The notes under the pieces are model-generated. The model was given only the letters and a program-made list of their open reading frames with translations, made no database searches and was not told the origin of the DNA. Position numbers and translations under genes: made by a program. Positions 42,625 to 51,888 of a stretch of 64,000 nucleotides of DNA are shown one piece after another. The DNA is from Planctomycetota bacterium. GTDB lineage: Bacteria; Planctomycetota; Planctomycetia; Pirellulales; Pirellulaceae. The stretch covers positions 124,001 to 188,000 of the forward strand of contig CAUJHS010000031.1 of NCBI GenBank assembly GCA_963204915.1, given 5' to 3'. The number at the start of each line of letters is the position of its first letter. Positions within the stretch are counted from its first letter, which is position 1.

Positions 42625-44175
42625 TTACTCCTGAGCGGGACCCGCGCGTTCCTGGCCGTTCTTGACCGCCGTTTTCGTCAACTCGGAAGCGGCGCCGGAA
42701 AACTGCGGCAGTCCGGTCAGCACGCCATGAAACTCGGTAAGCGGTTTGCCTACGTTCAGGCCGACCGGACCGATTTGCAATTCACGAATGAACACTTCGT
42801 GCCGGCCGCTGCGCTTCTTCACCACGGAAAGCGCGCGGCGCACAGCGCCTTGCAACTCAAAGTACCGGAGCAACAGAACACTGTCGGCCAAATAACTAAT
42901 GTCCACGGGCGACTGCACCCGATCGCCCACAACGCCGTGCTGCGCAAGCGTCAAGATCGTTACGATATTTCTGTGCGATAAGAACGTCAGCAGCTCGTGA
43001 ATGTGGGTCGAGAGGAATCGCTCTTCGGGCATCGCGCTGAGATAACCGCTAAGGCTATCGATCACGACCAGCTGGCAATGGTCTTGATCCACCGCGTTCA
43101 TCACGAGATGCGTAAACTGGCCGGGGCTGAACTCGGCGCTATCAATCTGGCGAATGCGCAGCAGCCCTTCTTGAAGATGCTTGCGCACGGGCATGCCCAG
43201 TTTTTCACTGCGAGAACAGAACGCACGCACCGTTTCATCAAAAATGAACAGCGCGGTCTTCTCGCGTCGTTCGGCCGCGGCGGTGGCGTATTGCGTGGCC
43301 AAGGTGCTCTTGCCTACGCCGGCCGGTCCCATAATGAGCAGGCTCGACCCGCGATCGAGTCCGCCGCCCAGCAAGTTGTCGAGCGGCTCCAGGCCGCTCG
43401 AGATCATTTCCTCTTCCCGCTCTTCGAAGTATTCCGAGGCGACCAGCCGAGGATAAACTTGGATGCCGCCGGTCTGGATCGCAAAGTCATGGTAACCATC
43501 TCGAAAAGAAATTCCGCGCATCTTGTGCACGCGCAACCGGCGGCGCTGGCCGCCGTATTCGGGCGAGTCTTGATGGAGCGTCAAATACCCATGCACCAGC
43601 GCTTCGGCTTGAATGTCGCCCGGCGTGCCGCGCGTCATCTCTTGCATGAGCAGGACGGTGCAGTCCATTTCCGTAAAGAACTCGCGCAGCGCCAAAAGCT
43701 GCCGGCGATACCGCAGCACATCCCGCGCAAGATGGCGAATGTCCGAGAACGGATCGAACACCACGCGCGCGGGCTTGGCTTGCTCCACCGTCTCCAGGAT
43801 GGTTTTGGTCGTGTCGTTCAGCTCGACATCGGCGGGCGAAAAGAAGGAGTACTTCTCACCGTCGTTCTTGAGCATTTCTTGCGAAACCAGCAAGTTGCAC
43901 AGCTCGACGCCTTCAAGCGACCAACCGTGCGAGCGGGCCGCCTGTTGCAACTCGCGCGCGGTTTCCGACATGGTGATCCACAACGTACGTTCGCCGCGCC
44001 TGGCCCCCTCCAGGAGGAAATGCAGCCCCACGGTGGTCTTTCCGGCGCCGGACTCGCCTTCGATCAAGTACAAGTGATTCTTAGGCAAACCGCCGCCCAG
44101 AACCTCATCCAGCCCTTGAATCCCGGTCGGAACGCGTTCAATGTCATTAAATTCCTTGGCATCATGCTTGGCCAT
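42625..44175 (-). CDS. KaiC-like double RecA ATPase
   Basis: The ATG at 44175 gives 516 residues. Two KaiC-type domains are present. The first has GIQGLDEVLGGGLPKNHLYL, Walker A EGESGAGKTT and an Asp strand RVVFDPFSDI. The second has SGLEPLDNLLGGGLDRGSSL, GPAGVGKST and VVIDSLSGYL. Such proteins use ATP and often act with histidine kinases outside the cyanobacterial clock. The partner kinase is encoded directly downstream. Confidence 0.9.
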   Translation of the reverse strand: MAKHDAKEFNDIERVPTGIQGLDEVLGGGLPKNHLYLIEGESGAGKTTVGLHFLLEGARRGERTLWITMSETARELQQAARSHGWSLEGVELCNLLVSQEMLKNDGEKYSFFSPADVELNDTTKTILETVEQAKPARVVFDPFSDIRHLARDVLRYRRQLLALREFFTEMDCTVLLMQEMTRGTPGDIQAEALVHGYLTLHQDSPEYGGQRRRLRVHKMRGISFRDGYHDFAIQTGGIQVYPRLVASEYFEEREEEMISSGLEPLDNLLGGGLDRGSSLLIMGPAGVGKSTLATQYATAAAERREKTALFIFDETVRAFCSRSEKLGMPVRKHLQEGLLRIRQIDSAEFSPGQFTHLVMNAVDQDHCQLVVIDSLSGYLSAMPEERFLSTHIHELLTFLSHRNIVTILTLAQHGVVGDRVQSPVDISYLADSVLLLRYFELQGAVRRALSVVKKRSGRHEVFIRELQIGPVGLNVGKPLTEFHGVLTGLPQFSGAASELTKTAVKNGQERAGPAQE

Positions 44176-44748
44176 GTTCAATTTTCCCAATGCAGCTCGA
44201 TCTCGGTCATCCAAACGCCACGGGTCGAGTGTCGCGAACCGATGACGTGACCGATTCAATCAGCCGAAAATGTTCTCAACTGGGGGGCGATGTTTCCCCG
44301 CGGAAAGTACAAATTCTCGAAATCCCAGTCCTGAGTCGTTTAGGGTCCACAATTTTTCTCAGGAACGTTCGCAAATGTCGTGCCGAATTTGTTGTTGCAA
44401 ATGGGTGTTCGAATCAACTGCAGCGTGGCGACAACGAAAACGTGGGCGATCCGTGGCGTTGTTCCGCTAGGATGCGAAGTCACGTACCGCAAAATCTCTC
44501 CCGTTTTTTAACAATACGCATCTCTGTGACAAGAGTTTCGCCCTGCCCTTCGAGCGGAAAGAAAACGCATTCTGAACCCGTCGAGTCCACTAAAATCGCA
44601 GGCAATAACGAGCCAAAAAGGTGGTTAAACGAGGGCAGATTTTCCGCATTCTCGCATCTGATAAGGGATGCGATTTCCCAACGAGAGGGTGGTGGGGCGG
44701 GATGGTGTCGCCGGGAGGGTGGTTAAGAAGCGCTTCGCGTGAAAAAAC
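44176..44748. other. Intergenic region upstream of the KaiC-like gene
   Basis: About 570 bp, lower in GC than its surroundings, between the KaiC-like gene and the DUF1501 gene stop. Frames on the plus strand are not convincing. No repeat or promoter can be supported. Confidence 0.45.
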
Positions 44749-46149
44749 TCACGCCACGAGCGGTTCGATTACTTGCCCGCGCGTCAGCGGAAGGGGCCGG
44801 CCGGTCACATCATGGACGGCCGTGTCCGGCGAATACCCCAGACAATGAAACACGGTGGCTAAATAGTCGCAGGGGCGCACCACGTCGGTACGGGCTTCGC
44901 CCGCGTGGCGATCGGTCGCGCCGTAGATGGCGCCGCCGCGAATTCCGCCGCCGGCCAGGGCAATGGAGAACACGCGTCCCCAGTGGTCGCGTCCCGCTTT
45001 GGCGTTGATTTTCGGCGTGTGCCCAAACTCGCCCACCCAGCAAACCACGGTTTCCTCCAATAACCCGCGCACGGCAAGATCTTCGATGAGCGCAGAATAG
45101 GTTTGATCCATCATGGGCATGAGCCATCCTTTGAGACATTTGCTATGGACTTCATGCGTGTCCCAACCGCCGCCGTTCTCTTTTCCGTCCAGGCGCGGCC
45201 AATTCACTTGCACGAGCGACACGCCCGCCTCGACTAACCGTCGAGCGAGCAAAACGCTTTGCCCAAAGGGGTTACGGCCATAGCGTTCCCGTGTCGCTTC
45301 GGTTTCCTGGTGCAAATCAAACGCGTTGCGGGCCTGGCCGCCCGAGAGTAGCTCCAGGGCCTGTCCGGCGTAAGAGTCGAATCGCTGGGCCGGTTCGCTG
45401 CGGGCCAGCAAATCCAAATGCCGATTGAACTGCTCGCGCAAAGCGAGGCGCCGGTCGAGCCGCAGGGGGGGAATTTCATCCGGCAACGCACAGCCGGGAA
45501 CGTCGAAGTTCTCGGAGGAAGGATCGCACGTCAACAGCCATGGGTTGTACGACTGCCCCAAAAAACCGGCGTCTTGACCCGGCCAGACCTTTTCGCCCAC
45601 GTTCGCCAGCCGGCGCGGAAGTGTAATTGCCGCGGGAAGCGCATCGCGGCTCGTTCGCAGCGTTCGAACCAAAGCGTTGATCGAGGGCGAGTCATTGGGT
45701 TTGCCCGGCAAGGCGTTTTCACGGCTCAACGGAATATGCGGTACGCCGGTGAGCATTTGATACCCGCTGCTGGAATGAGCGTTATCGCCCGTGGCCAAGG
45801 TGCGCACGACAGCGATTTTATCGGTCAGCTGCGCAGTTTGCGGCATCAGCTCGCCCACGCACAAGCCGGGCGTGCGAGATGCAATCGCCCCGAATTCGCC
45901 GCGAATTTCCGCAGGTGCTTCGGGCTTGGGATCCCACGTTTCATGTTGCGGAACGCCGCCGGAAAACCAAAGGACGATGACCGCCTTCGCCCGGCCTGTT
46001 GGCGCGGCCGGCGATTCCGCGGCTGCCGCGCGAGCCCGAAAGAATTCAGCCAGCGACAAACCACCCAAACCGACCCCTCCCACCCGAAGCCATTCCCGGC
46101 GGGTCAGCGGTCCACGGCCCATCGCATCTCGCTCCAGAATTCGCAACAT
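44749..46149 (-). CDS. DUF1501 protein with Tat signal
   Basis: The ATG at 46149 gives a 466-residue protein whose N-terminus carries LTRREWLRVGGVGLGGLSL, a twin-arginine signal. DUF1501 motifs follow: LWFSGGVPQHETWDPKP, RTLATGDNAHSSSGYQML and VVCWVGEFGHTPKIN, GRDHWGRVFSIALAGGG. The family is sulfatase/phosphatase-like and abundant in planctomycetes, where it usually follows a DUF1549/1553 gene; none is adjacent here. Confidence 0.9.
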   Translation of the reverse strand: MLRILERDAMGRGPLTRREWLRVGGVGLGGLSLAEFFRARAAAAESPAAPTGRAKAVIVLWFSGGVPQHETWDPKPEAPAEIRGEFGAIASRTPGLCVGELMPQTAQLTDKIAVVRTLATGDNAHSSSGYQMLTGVPHIPLSRENALPGKPNDSPSINALVRTLRTSRDALPAAITLPRRLANVGEKVWPGQDAGFLGQSYNPWLLTCDPSSENFDVPGCALPDEIPPLRLDRRLALREQFNRHLDLLARSEPAQRFDSYAGQALELLSGGQARNAFDLHQETEATRERYGRNPFGQSVLLARRLVEAGVSLVQVNWPRLDGKENGGGWDTHEVHSKCLKGWLMPMMDQTYSALIEDLAVRGLLEETVVCWVGEFGHTPKINAKAGRDHWGRVFSIALAGGGIRGGAIYGATDRHAGEARTDVVRPCDYLATVFHCLGYSPDTAVHDVTGRPLPLTRGQVIEPLVA

Positions 46150-46644
46150 GGTTGATCTGCTCAGCAGGGAAATTGCTCGGTCACGAAGTCCAACAGCGGC
46201 TTTGGAGCGACCGCTCGACAGTAGGGGCAACGCGGGTTCGTCTTAGCGAGCCCAACGGCTTGCAGGGCGAGGCGGCCCCCTTGGCGGCGCGAAGCCAGTA
46301 TGACGCAACGGCGGGAACGCATCAACAGGCGTTTATTAACTTGAAGCCAGCGGACCATCATACCGCGGCGAAAAAAATCTTCAAAAAAGTTACGTCACGA
46401 GCATCTCGTACAACGAATGCAGTTGATCAGCAAATTTACGGCAATTCATCACGAGAAGCCTTTCTCATCATCGCCGTAAGTTGTCTCGGATCAAGTCGGG
46501 TCACCGCACGATCTCTTGATTTTTAACTGTACATGTGTATAATATCGAGTGAGTCGCCAGCGGGCTCGCTCCCTTCGCACGTAGGCTCCTCCTCCGTTCT
46601 GGCCGGAGAGCCAAGCGTCTTTCCTTCGTAATCGCGAGATTTTT
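46150..46644. other. Intergenic region with one strong promoter-like site
   Basis: About 500 bp are free of a supported gene. Its right part is AT-rich and includes the promoter described at 46516-46543. Confidence 0.5.
46516..46543 (+). promoter_or_regulatory. Sigma-70-type promoter-like sequence
   Basis: TTGATT and TATAAT are separated by 16 bases in an AT-rich stretch unusual for this window, about 100 bp upstream of the basic-protein gene at 46645. Confidence 0.5.
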
Positions 46645-47022
46645 ATGAAGACCCCCTCGTCAAAAACTGCGGCCCGGCGTCCGGCGTCTCGAACGAAAGC
46701 CAAACGCGGCCGACGTCGCGCGGCGCGCAAAGCTCGCCGCACGGCGCCGCGCCATGCGAATCCGCGGCCGCAACAGATCGAAGCCGCCTGCCAGGCGATC
46801 CAGGCCACGTGGACTTCCCAAGAGCGACAAACGCGCGGCTTGGCCACGTCGGCGTCGGTCCAGCGCTCGCTGCACGAGTTGGCGAATTCGGTTCTCCCGC
46901 CGCCCAACATTCTCGGCGCGGGCCGCCTGCACGATTGCCGGCGTATTTTGATCAAACTCAAAACTCGGCTCAGGAACGGCGAACCGTTGTTCCGCCTTCA
47001 GGCCCGCTCCGCAGACGAGTGA
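46645..47022 (+). CDS. Small protein with Arg/Lys-rich N-terminus
   Basis: The 125-residue product starts with about 45 residues that are very rich in Arg, Lys and Ala (KRGRRRAARKARRTAPRH). A helical, mostly neutral part follows (QQIEAACQAIQATWTSQERQ, VQRSLHELANSVLPPPNIL). The charge suggests nucleic-acid binding. No family is recognised. It may have its own promoter at 46516. Confidence 0.5.
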   Translation: MKTPSSKTAARRPASRTKAKRGRRRAARKARRTAPRHANPRPQQIEAACQAIQATWTSQERQTRGLATSASVQRSLHELANSVLPPPNILGAGRLHDCRRILIKLKTRLRNGEPLFRLQARSADE

Positions 47023-47190
47023 CCGACTCCCGCGGCGAAAAGAAAACATAAAATGAAATTGCGATAACTTCGAAACTTGGCGAACCATGAAAACAACGTT
47101 TCGGTTTCGCCATGCGTTTTGTTTGCTGTCGAGGCTCGAACCGCAGACATCTATTCATTCGCCGAAGAACTTTTTTTGCGAGAGGCAGCC

Positions 47191-47730
47191 ATGCCGCGAT
47201 GGATTGGTCTTTTTCGCGCCATCAACGTGGGTGGAAACAACCTGTTACCGATGAAGCAGCTTGTTGCGAGTCTGGAAGCGCTGAAGTACCAAAACGTCAA
47301 AACATATATCCAAAGCGGCAATGTGGTTTTCGATGCGTCGGCGAAGAATGCCGATTCGCTCACCCAAAAGATCGCCCGGCGCATCGAGCAAGAACACGGC
47401 TTTTTGCCGAAGCTCCTCTTGCTCAGCGTGAACGAATTGCAAACCGCACTGCAAAACGTCCCGTTTCCTGAAGCCCGTGAGGATCCGAAGGCGGTTCACG
47501 TTTGCTTTCTCGAACAACCTGCCGTCGATCCTGACCTGCCGGCGCTTGACGCATTGAAAACTTCGTCGGAATCGTACGAACTTTCCGGCCGCGTCTTTTA
47601 TCTTCTCGCGCCGGACGGGATTGGTCGCTCCAAACTTGCCGCGGCCGTCGAAAGGAAACTTGGAGTCGCCGTGACCGCGCGCAACTACCGCACCGTTCAA
47701 AAGCTGGCCGCCTTGGCCGCAGAACTCTAG
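47191..47730 (+). CDS. DUF1697 family protein
   Basis: The ATG at 47191 has GAGAGG in the right place; the earlier ATG at 47077 is not needed. The 179-residue protein follows the DUF1697 pattern throughout: WIGLFRAINVGGNNLLPMK, YIQSGNVVFDA, SGRVFYLLAPDGIGRSKLAA and TARNYRTVQKLAAL. It is a cytoplasmic protein of unknown function. Confidence 0.9.
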   Translation: MPRWIGLFRAINVGGNNLLPMKQLVASLEALKYQNVKTYIQSGNVVFDASAKNADSLTQKIARRIEQEHGFLPKLLLLSVNELQTALQNVPFPEAREDPKAVHVCFLEQPAVDPDLPALDALKTSSESYELSGRVFYLLAPDGIGRSKLAAAVERKLGVAVTARNYRTVQKLAALAAEL

Positions 47731-47815
47731 GCGCGGTAACGATTGTTTTGTTCGCCTGAGCTGATGGGAGTCTTTGCGTTAACCCCGGGGTCGTTCTTCG
47801 AAAGAAAGCAAAGAT

Positions 47816-48136
47816 ATGATGACGCGCAACGAAGTGGAAGTGAAATTGCATGCCGTGACGAATGCCATCGTCCACGAGCTGATCGCCCTGACCCCGGAAT
47901 CGATGACGGAAATCAAATTCGAGCTCGTCGCGACCGACGACGGCGGCGCCGACGTCGGGTTGCTTGAAAGCCACCCCGATGCGAAGAAGGTCGTTTTGAG
48001 TGATGCGATCTACCGCGCCGCATCGCAGTACCTTCCCTTGATCAAGCAATACTTGCCAGGATGGAGCCATTCCCTGCTAATCCTCCGGCAGTCCGAAAAC
48101 GGCTGGCAGGTTCGGGTAGAGTTTGAGCAAACTTAG
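47816..48136 (+). CDS. Small acidic protein of unknown function
   Basis: The 106-residue protein begins MMTRNEVEVKLHAVTNAIV and ends with VRVEFEQT, with a central strand-helix pattern (IKFELVATDDGGADVGLLES). It recalls the size and layout of YezG-like immunity proteins, but the match is too weak to name. It lies 85 bp after the DUF1697 gene. Confidence 0.5.
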   Translation: MMTRNEVEVKLHAVTNAIVHELIALTPESMTEIKFELVATDDGGADVGLLESHPDAKKVVLSDAIYRAASQYLPLIKQYLPGWSHSLLILRQSENGWQVRVEFEQT

Positions 48137-48203
48137 CCGGAGACCATGCGCTGCTCCAGCGCATGGGGTTGGCGCGTCGTGTGCGTTTGGTCGCCGCGCG
48201 TTG

Positions 48204-48734
48204 CTAATCGCGCAGGACGCGAAGCCTGACTTTGGCCTCTTCGCCGCGGGTGTTTCGCATGTTGCCTTGATAGGTCGGCGGATTCTTTTCGATTTGGATG
48301 AGGTTGTACACGCCATTGGCGCGATCGGCGAGCGAGGTGGTGATATCGACGCGCACCCGAGGACCGTCTTCGGTGTAGGTTCCGATCCGTTTTTCATTAC
48401 CATAGAGAAATCCGTCCGCCGCCAGGAATTTTCCTGAGCCAATCACTTGCCCGTCTTTGGTGAAAAAGGAGATTTCCCAAACGACGCCCACAATCTCGTC
48501 CTTCGGCTTGTCCGAAGTTGAACCAGGTGTGGTTTTGGGGCTGGCATTGGCCTTGAGCTGCTCGACTTCTTTCTTGAGCAGGTCGTTTTCTTTGCGGAGC
48601 AGTTCATTTTCACGGCGGAGGAGTTCGACCTCGCGCTTGAGCGTTTCCAGGTCGTCCGCCCCGGCGGCTGAAGCCAGCGAACCGAGCGCCAACACGACCA
48701 CGCCAACCAACCCCAAGAGACTGCGAATCGTCAC
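48204..48734 (-). CDS. Exported leucine-zipper protein of unknown function
   Basis: A GTG at 48734 is taken as start because the ATG at 48788 lies in the end of a miniature element. Either start leaves the hydrophobic export segment (SLLGLVGVVVLALGSLA). A zipper follows with Leu or Val every seven residues (LETLKREVELLRRENELL onward), then a beta-rich C-terminal domain (VVWEISFFTKDGQVIGSGKF, RVRVDITTSLADRANGVYNL). The domain is unrecognised. The start may be wrong by 18 codons. Confidence 0.6.
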   Translation of the reverse strand: MTIRSLLGLVGVVVLALGSLASAAGADDLETLKREVELLRRENELLRKENDLLKKEVEQLKANASPKTTPGSTSDKPKDEIVGVVWEISFFTKDGQVIGSGKFLAADGFLYGNEKRIGTYTEDGPRVRVDITTSLADRANGVYNLIQIEKNPPTYQGNMRNTRGEEAKVRLRVLRD

Positions 48735-48776
48735 GATCAGGTCTTTCTTTACGAAGAATAGAAACGCCGTTAGGTC

Positions 48777-48886
48777 GGCTTTGCCCAAAAAGATCGAAGG
48801 CGCCGCAAGATGTCGGATGGGCTGTGCCCATCAAACCCATGCGGATGTGGTGGACACAGCCCACCCTACATCTTCTGGGCAAAGCC
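48777..48886. mobile_element. Miniature inverted-repeat element, copy 2
   Basis: This 110-bp copy of the element at 31334 has better-preserved ends, GGCTTTGCCCA and TGGGCAAAGCC, perfect inverted repeats of 11. The internal GGCGCCGCAAGATGTCGG block and the GATGGGCTGTGCCCATC inverted core are shared. It sits directly upstream of the leucine-zipper gene. Confidence 0.8.
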
Positions 48887-49121
48887 CCGATGGGTCCAAC
48901 CACGAGCCTCACAAGTGTAAATGTCCAGTTTCACCATTGTCAATCGAAGGGAGGCGCTTCGCCAGCCCCAGGTCCGTCGATTCTTGCGCTGCGCAGAAAT
49001 TGTCGTGGACGCCTTGTTAATCGCCCGCCGCGCATTGGCGAGCGGTTCACGCGAGTAACCGTGGGGCGAGCGACCTGCGGCTCATGCCGCCGTTTGCCAA
49101 AGCGCCCACGGCGGCCGATCC

Positions 49122-49634
49122 TCAACGCTTGCCCTTGGGCGCCTTTTTGCCGGGAGGTTTAGGTTTCTTATGGGTTGCAGATTTCTTCTTGGCTGGAGCC
49201 TTGTTCTTTGTCGCAGCCTTTTTCGCGGCGCGCTTTTTTGGTGGCGACGCACCCACGGTACGGTCGCGGTAGTCCTGGAAGCCTTCCCAACCGGCGGACG
49301 AAGAATCGTGGGGATCGAGGAATTCGTCTGCGGAAAGATCGTACAACGACCAGCCATTCGGAGGGGCGAAGGCCCACAGCGCGGCGAGCGCCTCACCGCT
49401 TCCGCGCACATGAAGCATGATCGACTCGACGGGGTCATCGGTTCCCATGCTGAATTCAATCGAGTACCCCGCGCCTTCATACATACCGCTGTGATCTCCG
49501 GACCAGTCGACGCCGGGAAGATGCGCCGAGATTTTTTTTCGAACGTCGGCGGCCGCACCAAGCGGTCCGACGGGCTCGGCGTCGAGCGTGGGCGTTTGAC
49601 CCCCATGATTCAATACAAGAACATCCCAACTCAT
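49122..49634 (-). CDS. Protein with histone H1-like Lys/Ala/Pro tail
   Basis: The ATG at 49634 gives 170 residues. The N-terminal ~125 residues form a compact acidic domain (MSWDVLVLNHGGQTPT, SMGTDDPVESIMLHVRGSGE, WAFAPPNGWSLYDLSADEF). The C-terminal ~40 residues are rich in Lys, Ala and Pro (SPPKKRAAKKAATKNKAPAK). The tail suggests nucleic-acid or polyanion binding. No family is recognised. Confidence 0.6.
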   Translation of the reverse strand: MSWDVLVLNHGGQTPTLDAEPVGPLGAAADVRKKISAHLPGVDWSGDHSGMYEGAGYSIEFSMGTDDPVESIMLHVRGSGEALAALWAFAPPNGWSLYDLSADEFLDPHDSSSAGWEGFQDYRDRTVGASPPKKRAAKKAATKNKAPAKKKSATHKKPKPPGKKAPKGKR

Positions 49635-50041
49635 GAGCGCGCCTCCGGAACCAAGGCCGTGAAGAACGAGGAACGAAAAACCCAACTACCTGGCCAGCGC
49701 CAATCAGCCCGACCCAAACATTACTTCATCGGCTGCGCCGCAGCAACGCAATCGTGTAAGTCCCCATTGCGTTTAATCCGCGGAATGGTTGACCAAAGGC
49801 TGGGCGCGATGACTCTCGCCCCTACGGTTACTGGGAGCATTTGAATTAGCCGCCACGCGCGAGGGTGCGGTTTTTGCTCCCTCGACGAAGCCAACCTTGG
49901 ACGAGCAGCCCGCGGCGGATGGTTGCCGTTCGCTTACGCACCCATGACTTCCTTGCGGAAATTCTCGCCCATGTGGCGGGAATCTGGTACGCTGAAGGGA
50001 GCTAACCGCACGAACAGGTCATTTCTCCTGGACTCGTCAAC
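49635..50041. other. Intergenic region without recognisable features
   Basis: About 400 bp lie between divergent genes. No repeat, gene or confident promoter is seen. Confidence 0.4.
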
Positions 50042-50620
50042 GTGGTTACCGCAACTCCCATTTACCGTTACCGCGTCGATGCGGCCGACGCCCTGATTTG
50101 GGTGGATGACCTGTGGTTGGCCTTCGCGCGTGAGAACGGCGCCGCCGATTTGACCGAGCAGGCGGTTCTCGGGCGAACGCTCTGGGAGTTCATCATGGGC
50201 GAGGAAACGCGGCACTTGTACCGCGCGATTCATGCCCGCGTACGCACGCACGTGAAGTCGGTTGTCCTTCCCTTCCGCTGCGACTCGCCCACGCTCCAGC
50301 GGCACATGCGTTTGACCATCACCCGGGAAACGATGGGACACTTGCGATACGACAGTATGCTCGTGCGCGTCGTACCGCAAGACGAACAACCGCTGCTGAA
50401 CCCGCGTCGGCCGCGCTCCTTGTCGGTCGTCACCATGTGCAGTTGCTGCAAACGGGCGTTGCTCGAATCGGCGGGCTGGCTGGAAGCGGAGGATTTCACC
50501 GCGCGCCTGGGGTTGTTCAACTGCGAGAAAGTCCCGCAGATTCGCCACACCCTTTGCCCCGATTGCATTCACGCCGCGGTGAACGACCTCAGCGCCGAAG
50601 CGACCTCGTTCGGAGAATGA
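50042..50620 (+). CDS. PAS-like domain protein with zinc-binding Cys pairs
   Basis: The GTG at 50042 begins a 192-residue protein. Residues about 8-110 have a PAS-like outline (RVDAADALIWVDDLWLAFAREN, LGRTLWEFIMGEETRHLYR). The C-terminal part has CSCCKR and later CPDC, a likely zinc site. The stop codon overlaps the next start in ATGA, so the two genes are translationally coupled. A sensory role is inferred; no effector is attached. Confidence 0.65.
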   Translation: MVTATPIYRYRVDAADALIWVDDLWLAFARENGAADLTEQAVLGRTLWEFIMGEETRHLYRAIHARVRTHVKSVVLPFRCDSPTLQRHMRLTITRETMGHLRYDSMLVRVVPQDEQPLLNPRRPRSLSVVTMCSCCKRALLESAGWLEAEDFTARLGLFNCEKVPQIRHTLCPDCIHAAVNDLSAEATSFGE

Positions 50621-51099
50621 TCGCTGTGCTGCCGCCGTGGCGTTATCAACTGGCCCGTGTCGAGGCGAAGTTTCACGTCCAGGTGAAGGTGCTGCACGTG
50701 GAAGCCGTTGCGGCGACACCGGCGCAGGTTCGCGTCGACGCCGAAGTGGTGCGTGTATTTCGCGGTCAACCCTCGCTCCAGCCTGGCGACCGCGTTCATT
50801 TCACGGTAAGCGTGTTGCAGGGCGATGAGCCCTGGGACCGCATTCCCGTCGGCGGAACGCTTTGGACGAACTACCCCGCGCTGCAAGCGACTCGATTTCT
50901 GGAAGTCTTTTTGGATGGCGCGCCGCCCGCCTGCGAAATTCGGCTTTGGCAACACGCCTTGCTCGACGCGCCGACGGATCAACCGACGATGCACATCTCG
51001 GCGCCCGTCGTCGCGCGTCCTGTGGCGTGGCTGTGGCGCGTCCTTGGGTTTCGTGGGCCATGCTGCGAAGGCGACCCGCCAGGGATGGAAACATCCTGA
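50617..51099 (+). CDS. Uncharacterised protein coupled to the PAS-like gene
   Basis: The ATG at 50617 overlaps the preceding stop by ATGA. The 160-residue product contains VEAKFHVQVKVLHVEAV and AEVVRVFRGQPSLQPGDRVHFTVSVL, which reads as a small beta-barrel or OB-like fold. A more variable C-terminus with CEIRLWQHALLDAP follows. No family is recognised. It probably works with the PAS-like protein. Confidence 0.6.
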   Translation: MIAVLPPWRYQLARVEAKFHVQVKVLHVEAVAATPAQVRVDAEVVRVFRGQPSLQPGDRVHFTVSVLQGDEPWDRIPVGGTLWTNYPALQATRFLEVFLDGAPPACEIRLWQHALLDAPTDQPTMHISAPVVARPVAWLWRVLGFRGPCCEGDPPGMETS

Positions 51100-51132
51100 G
51101 AGATCGAAGCTCGCAATCCCTCGCCGCGGGCG

Positions 51133-51888
51133 TCATGGCGCCCTGAGAGTCGCCGGTTCATCGGGGGCGAATTCTGCGAGGCCGTCGCAGGACGCCGCCG
51201 CGCGCCGCGCTAACGCCGAAGGCGGTGCGGTCGCCGCATCGGCTCGTTTAAATTCTCGCGCGTAGTAGCGGCGCCACAAGGAGATGCCCACGGCGCCGAC
51301 CAGGGTCGGCCAAAGCCAACGCCAAACAAACGGGAGAAACTCAAAGTTCAGAACGGAAAACGCCGTCACCGTAGCAATGTACGCCGCCAAAAAGCGCGTC
51401 ATGTGGGCGAACCACCAAGCGCGCTCGCGTTGGGGCGGGTGAATGAAGCTCCGCACATCGCTTCCGCCCAGAAACAGCCCAATGGCGCCAAACACGACGC
51501 ATACCACTCCCTCGCCTCGATCGACCGATTGCAAACCCCACACGATCAACGCGCCCGCGGTGAGGAGCATCGTCGCCGCGGCGAACCAGTCAAGCGGGCT
51601 GGCGCGGTCTTCAGGCTGCTTGCGTCGCAAAACGGTATAACCCGTCAACGCCAGGTAAAAGCTGAACACCGCGATCAGGAACAGAAAGACGCCGCGGTTG
51701 ACCCAACACATGACCACCGCGCTGAGCGACACCACGGCCATGGCCCAGAAGTAAATTCGGCCCCAGCGGCGATGCCAAAGCCCGCCTTTCACGGTCGCCA
51801 TAGCCAGCGGCGCAATCACCAACGCCACCACGCCAAACAAAACGTGAACGCCCAATGCGACTGGGAACAAGTGCTCCATCAAGGCCAA
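51133..51888 (-). CDS. DUF2306-like multi-pass membrane protein
   Basis: The 251-residue protein has about seven membrane helices; the first is FPVALGVHVLFGVVALVIA. H-x2-W-G (WHRRWGRIYFWAM) appears after it, as in many DUF2306-type proteins. A short polar tail ends the protein. It converges with the preceding gene. An ATG nine bases downstream (51879) is an alternative start. Confidence 0.65.
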   Translation of the reverse strand: MALMEHLFPVALGVHVLFGVVALVIAPLAMATVKGGLWHRRWGRIYFWAMAVVSLSAVVMCWVNRGVFLFLIAVFSFYLALTGYTVLRRKQPEDRASPLDWFAAATMLLTAGALIVWGLQSVDRGEGVVCVVFGAIGLFLGGSDVRSFIHPPQRERAWWFAHMTRFLAAYIATVTAFSVLNFEFLPFVWRWLWPTLVGAVGISLWRRYYAREFKRADAATAPPSALARRAAASCDGLAEFAPDEPATLRAP

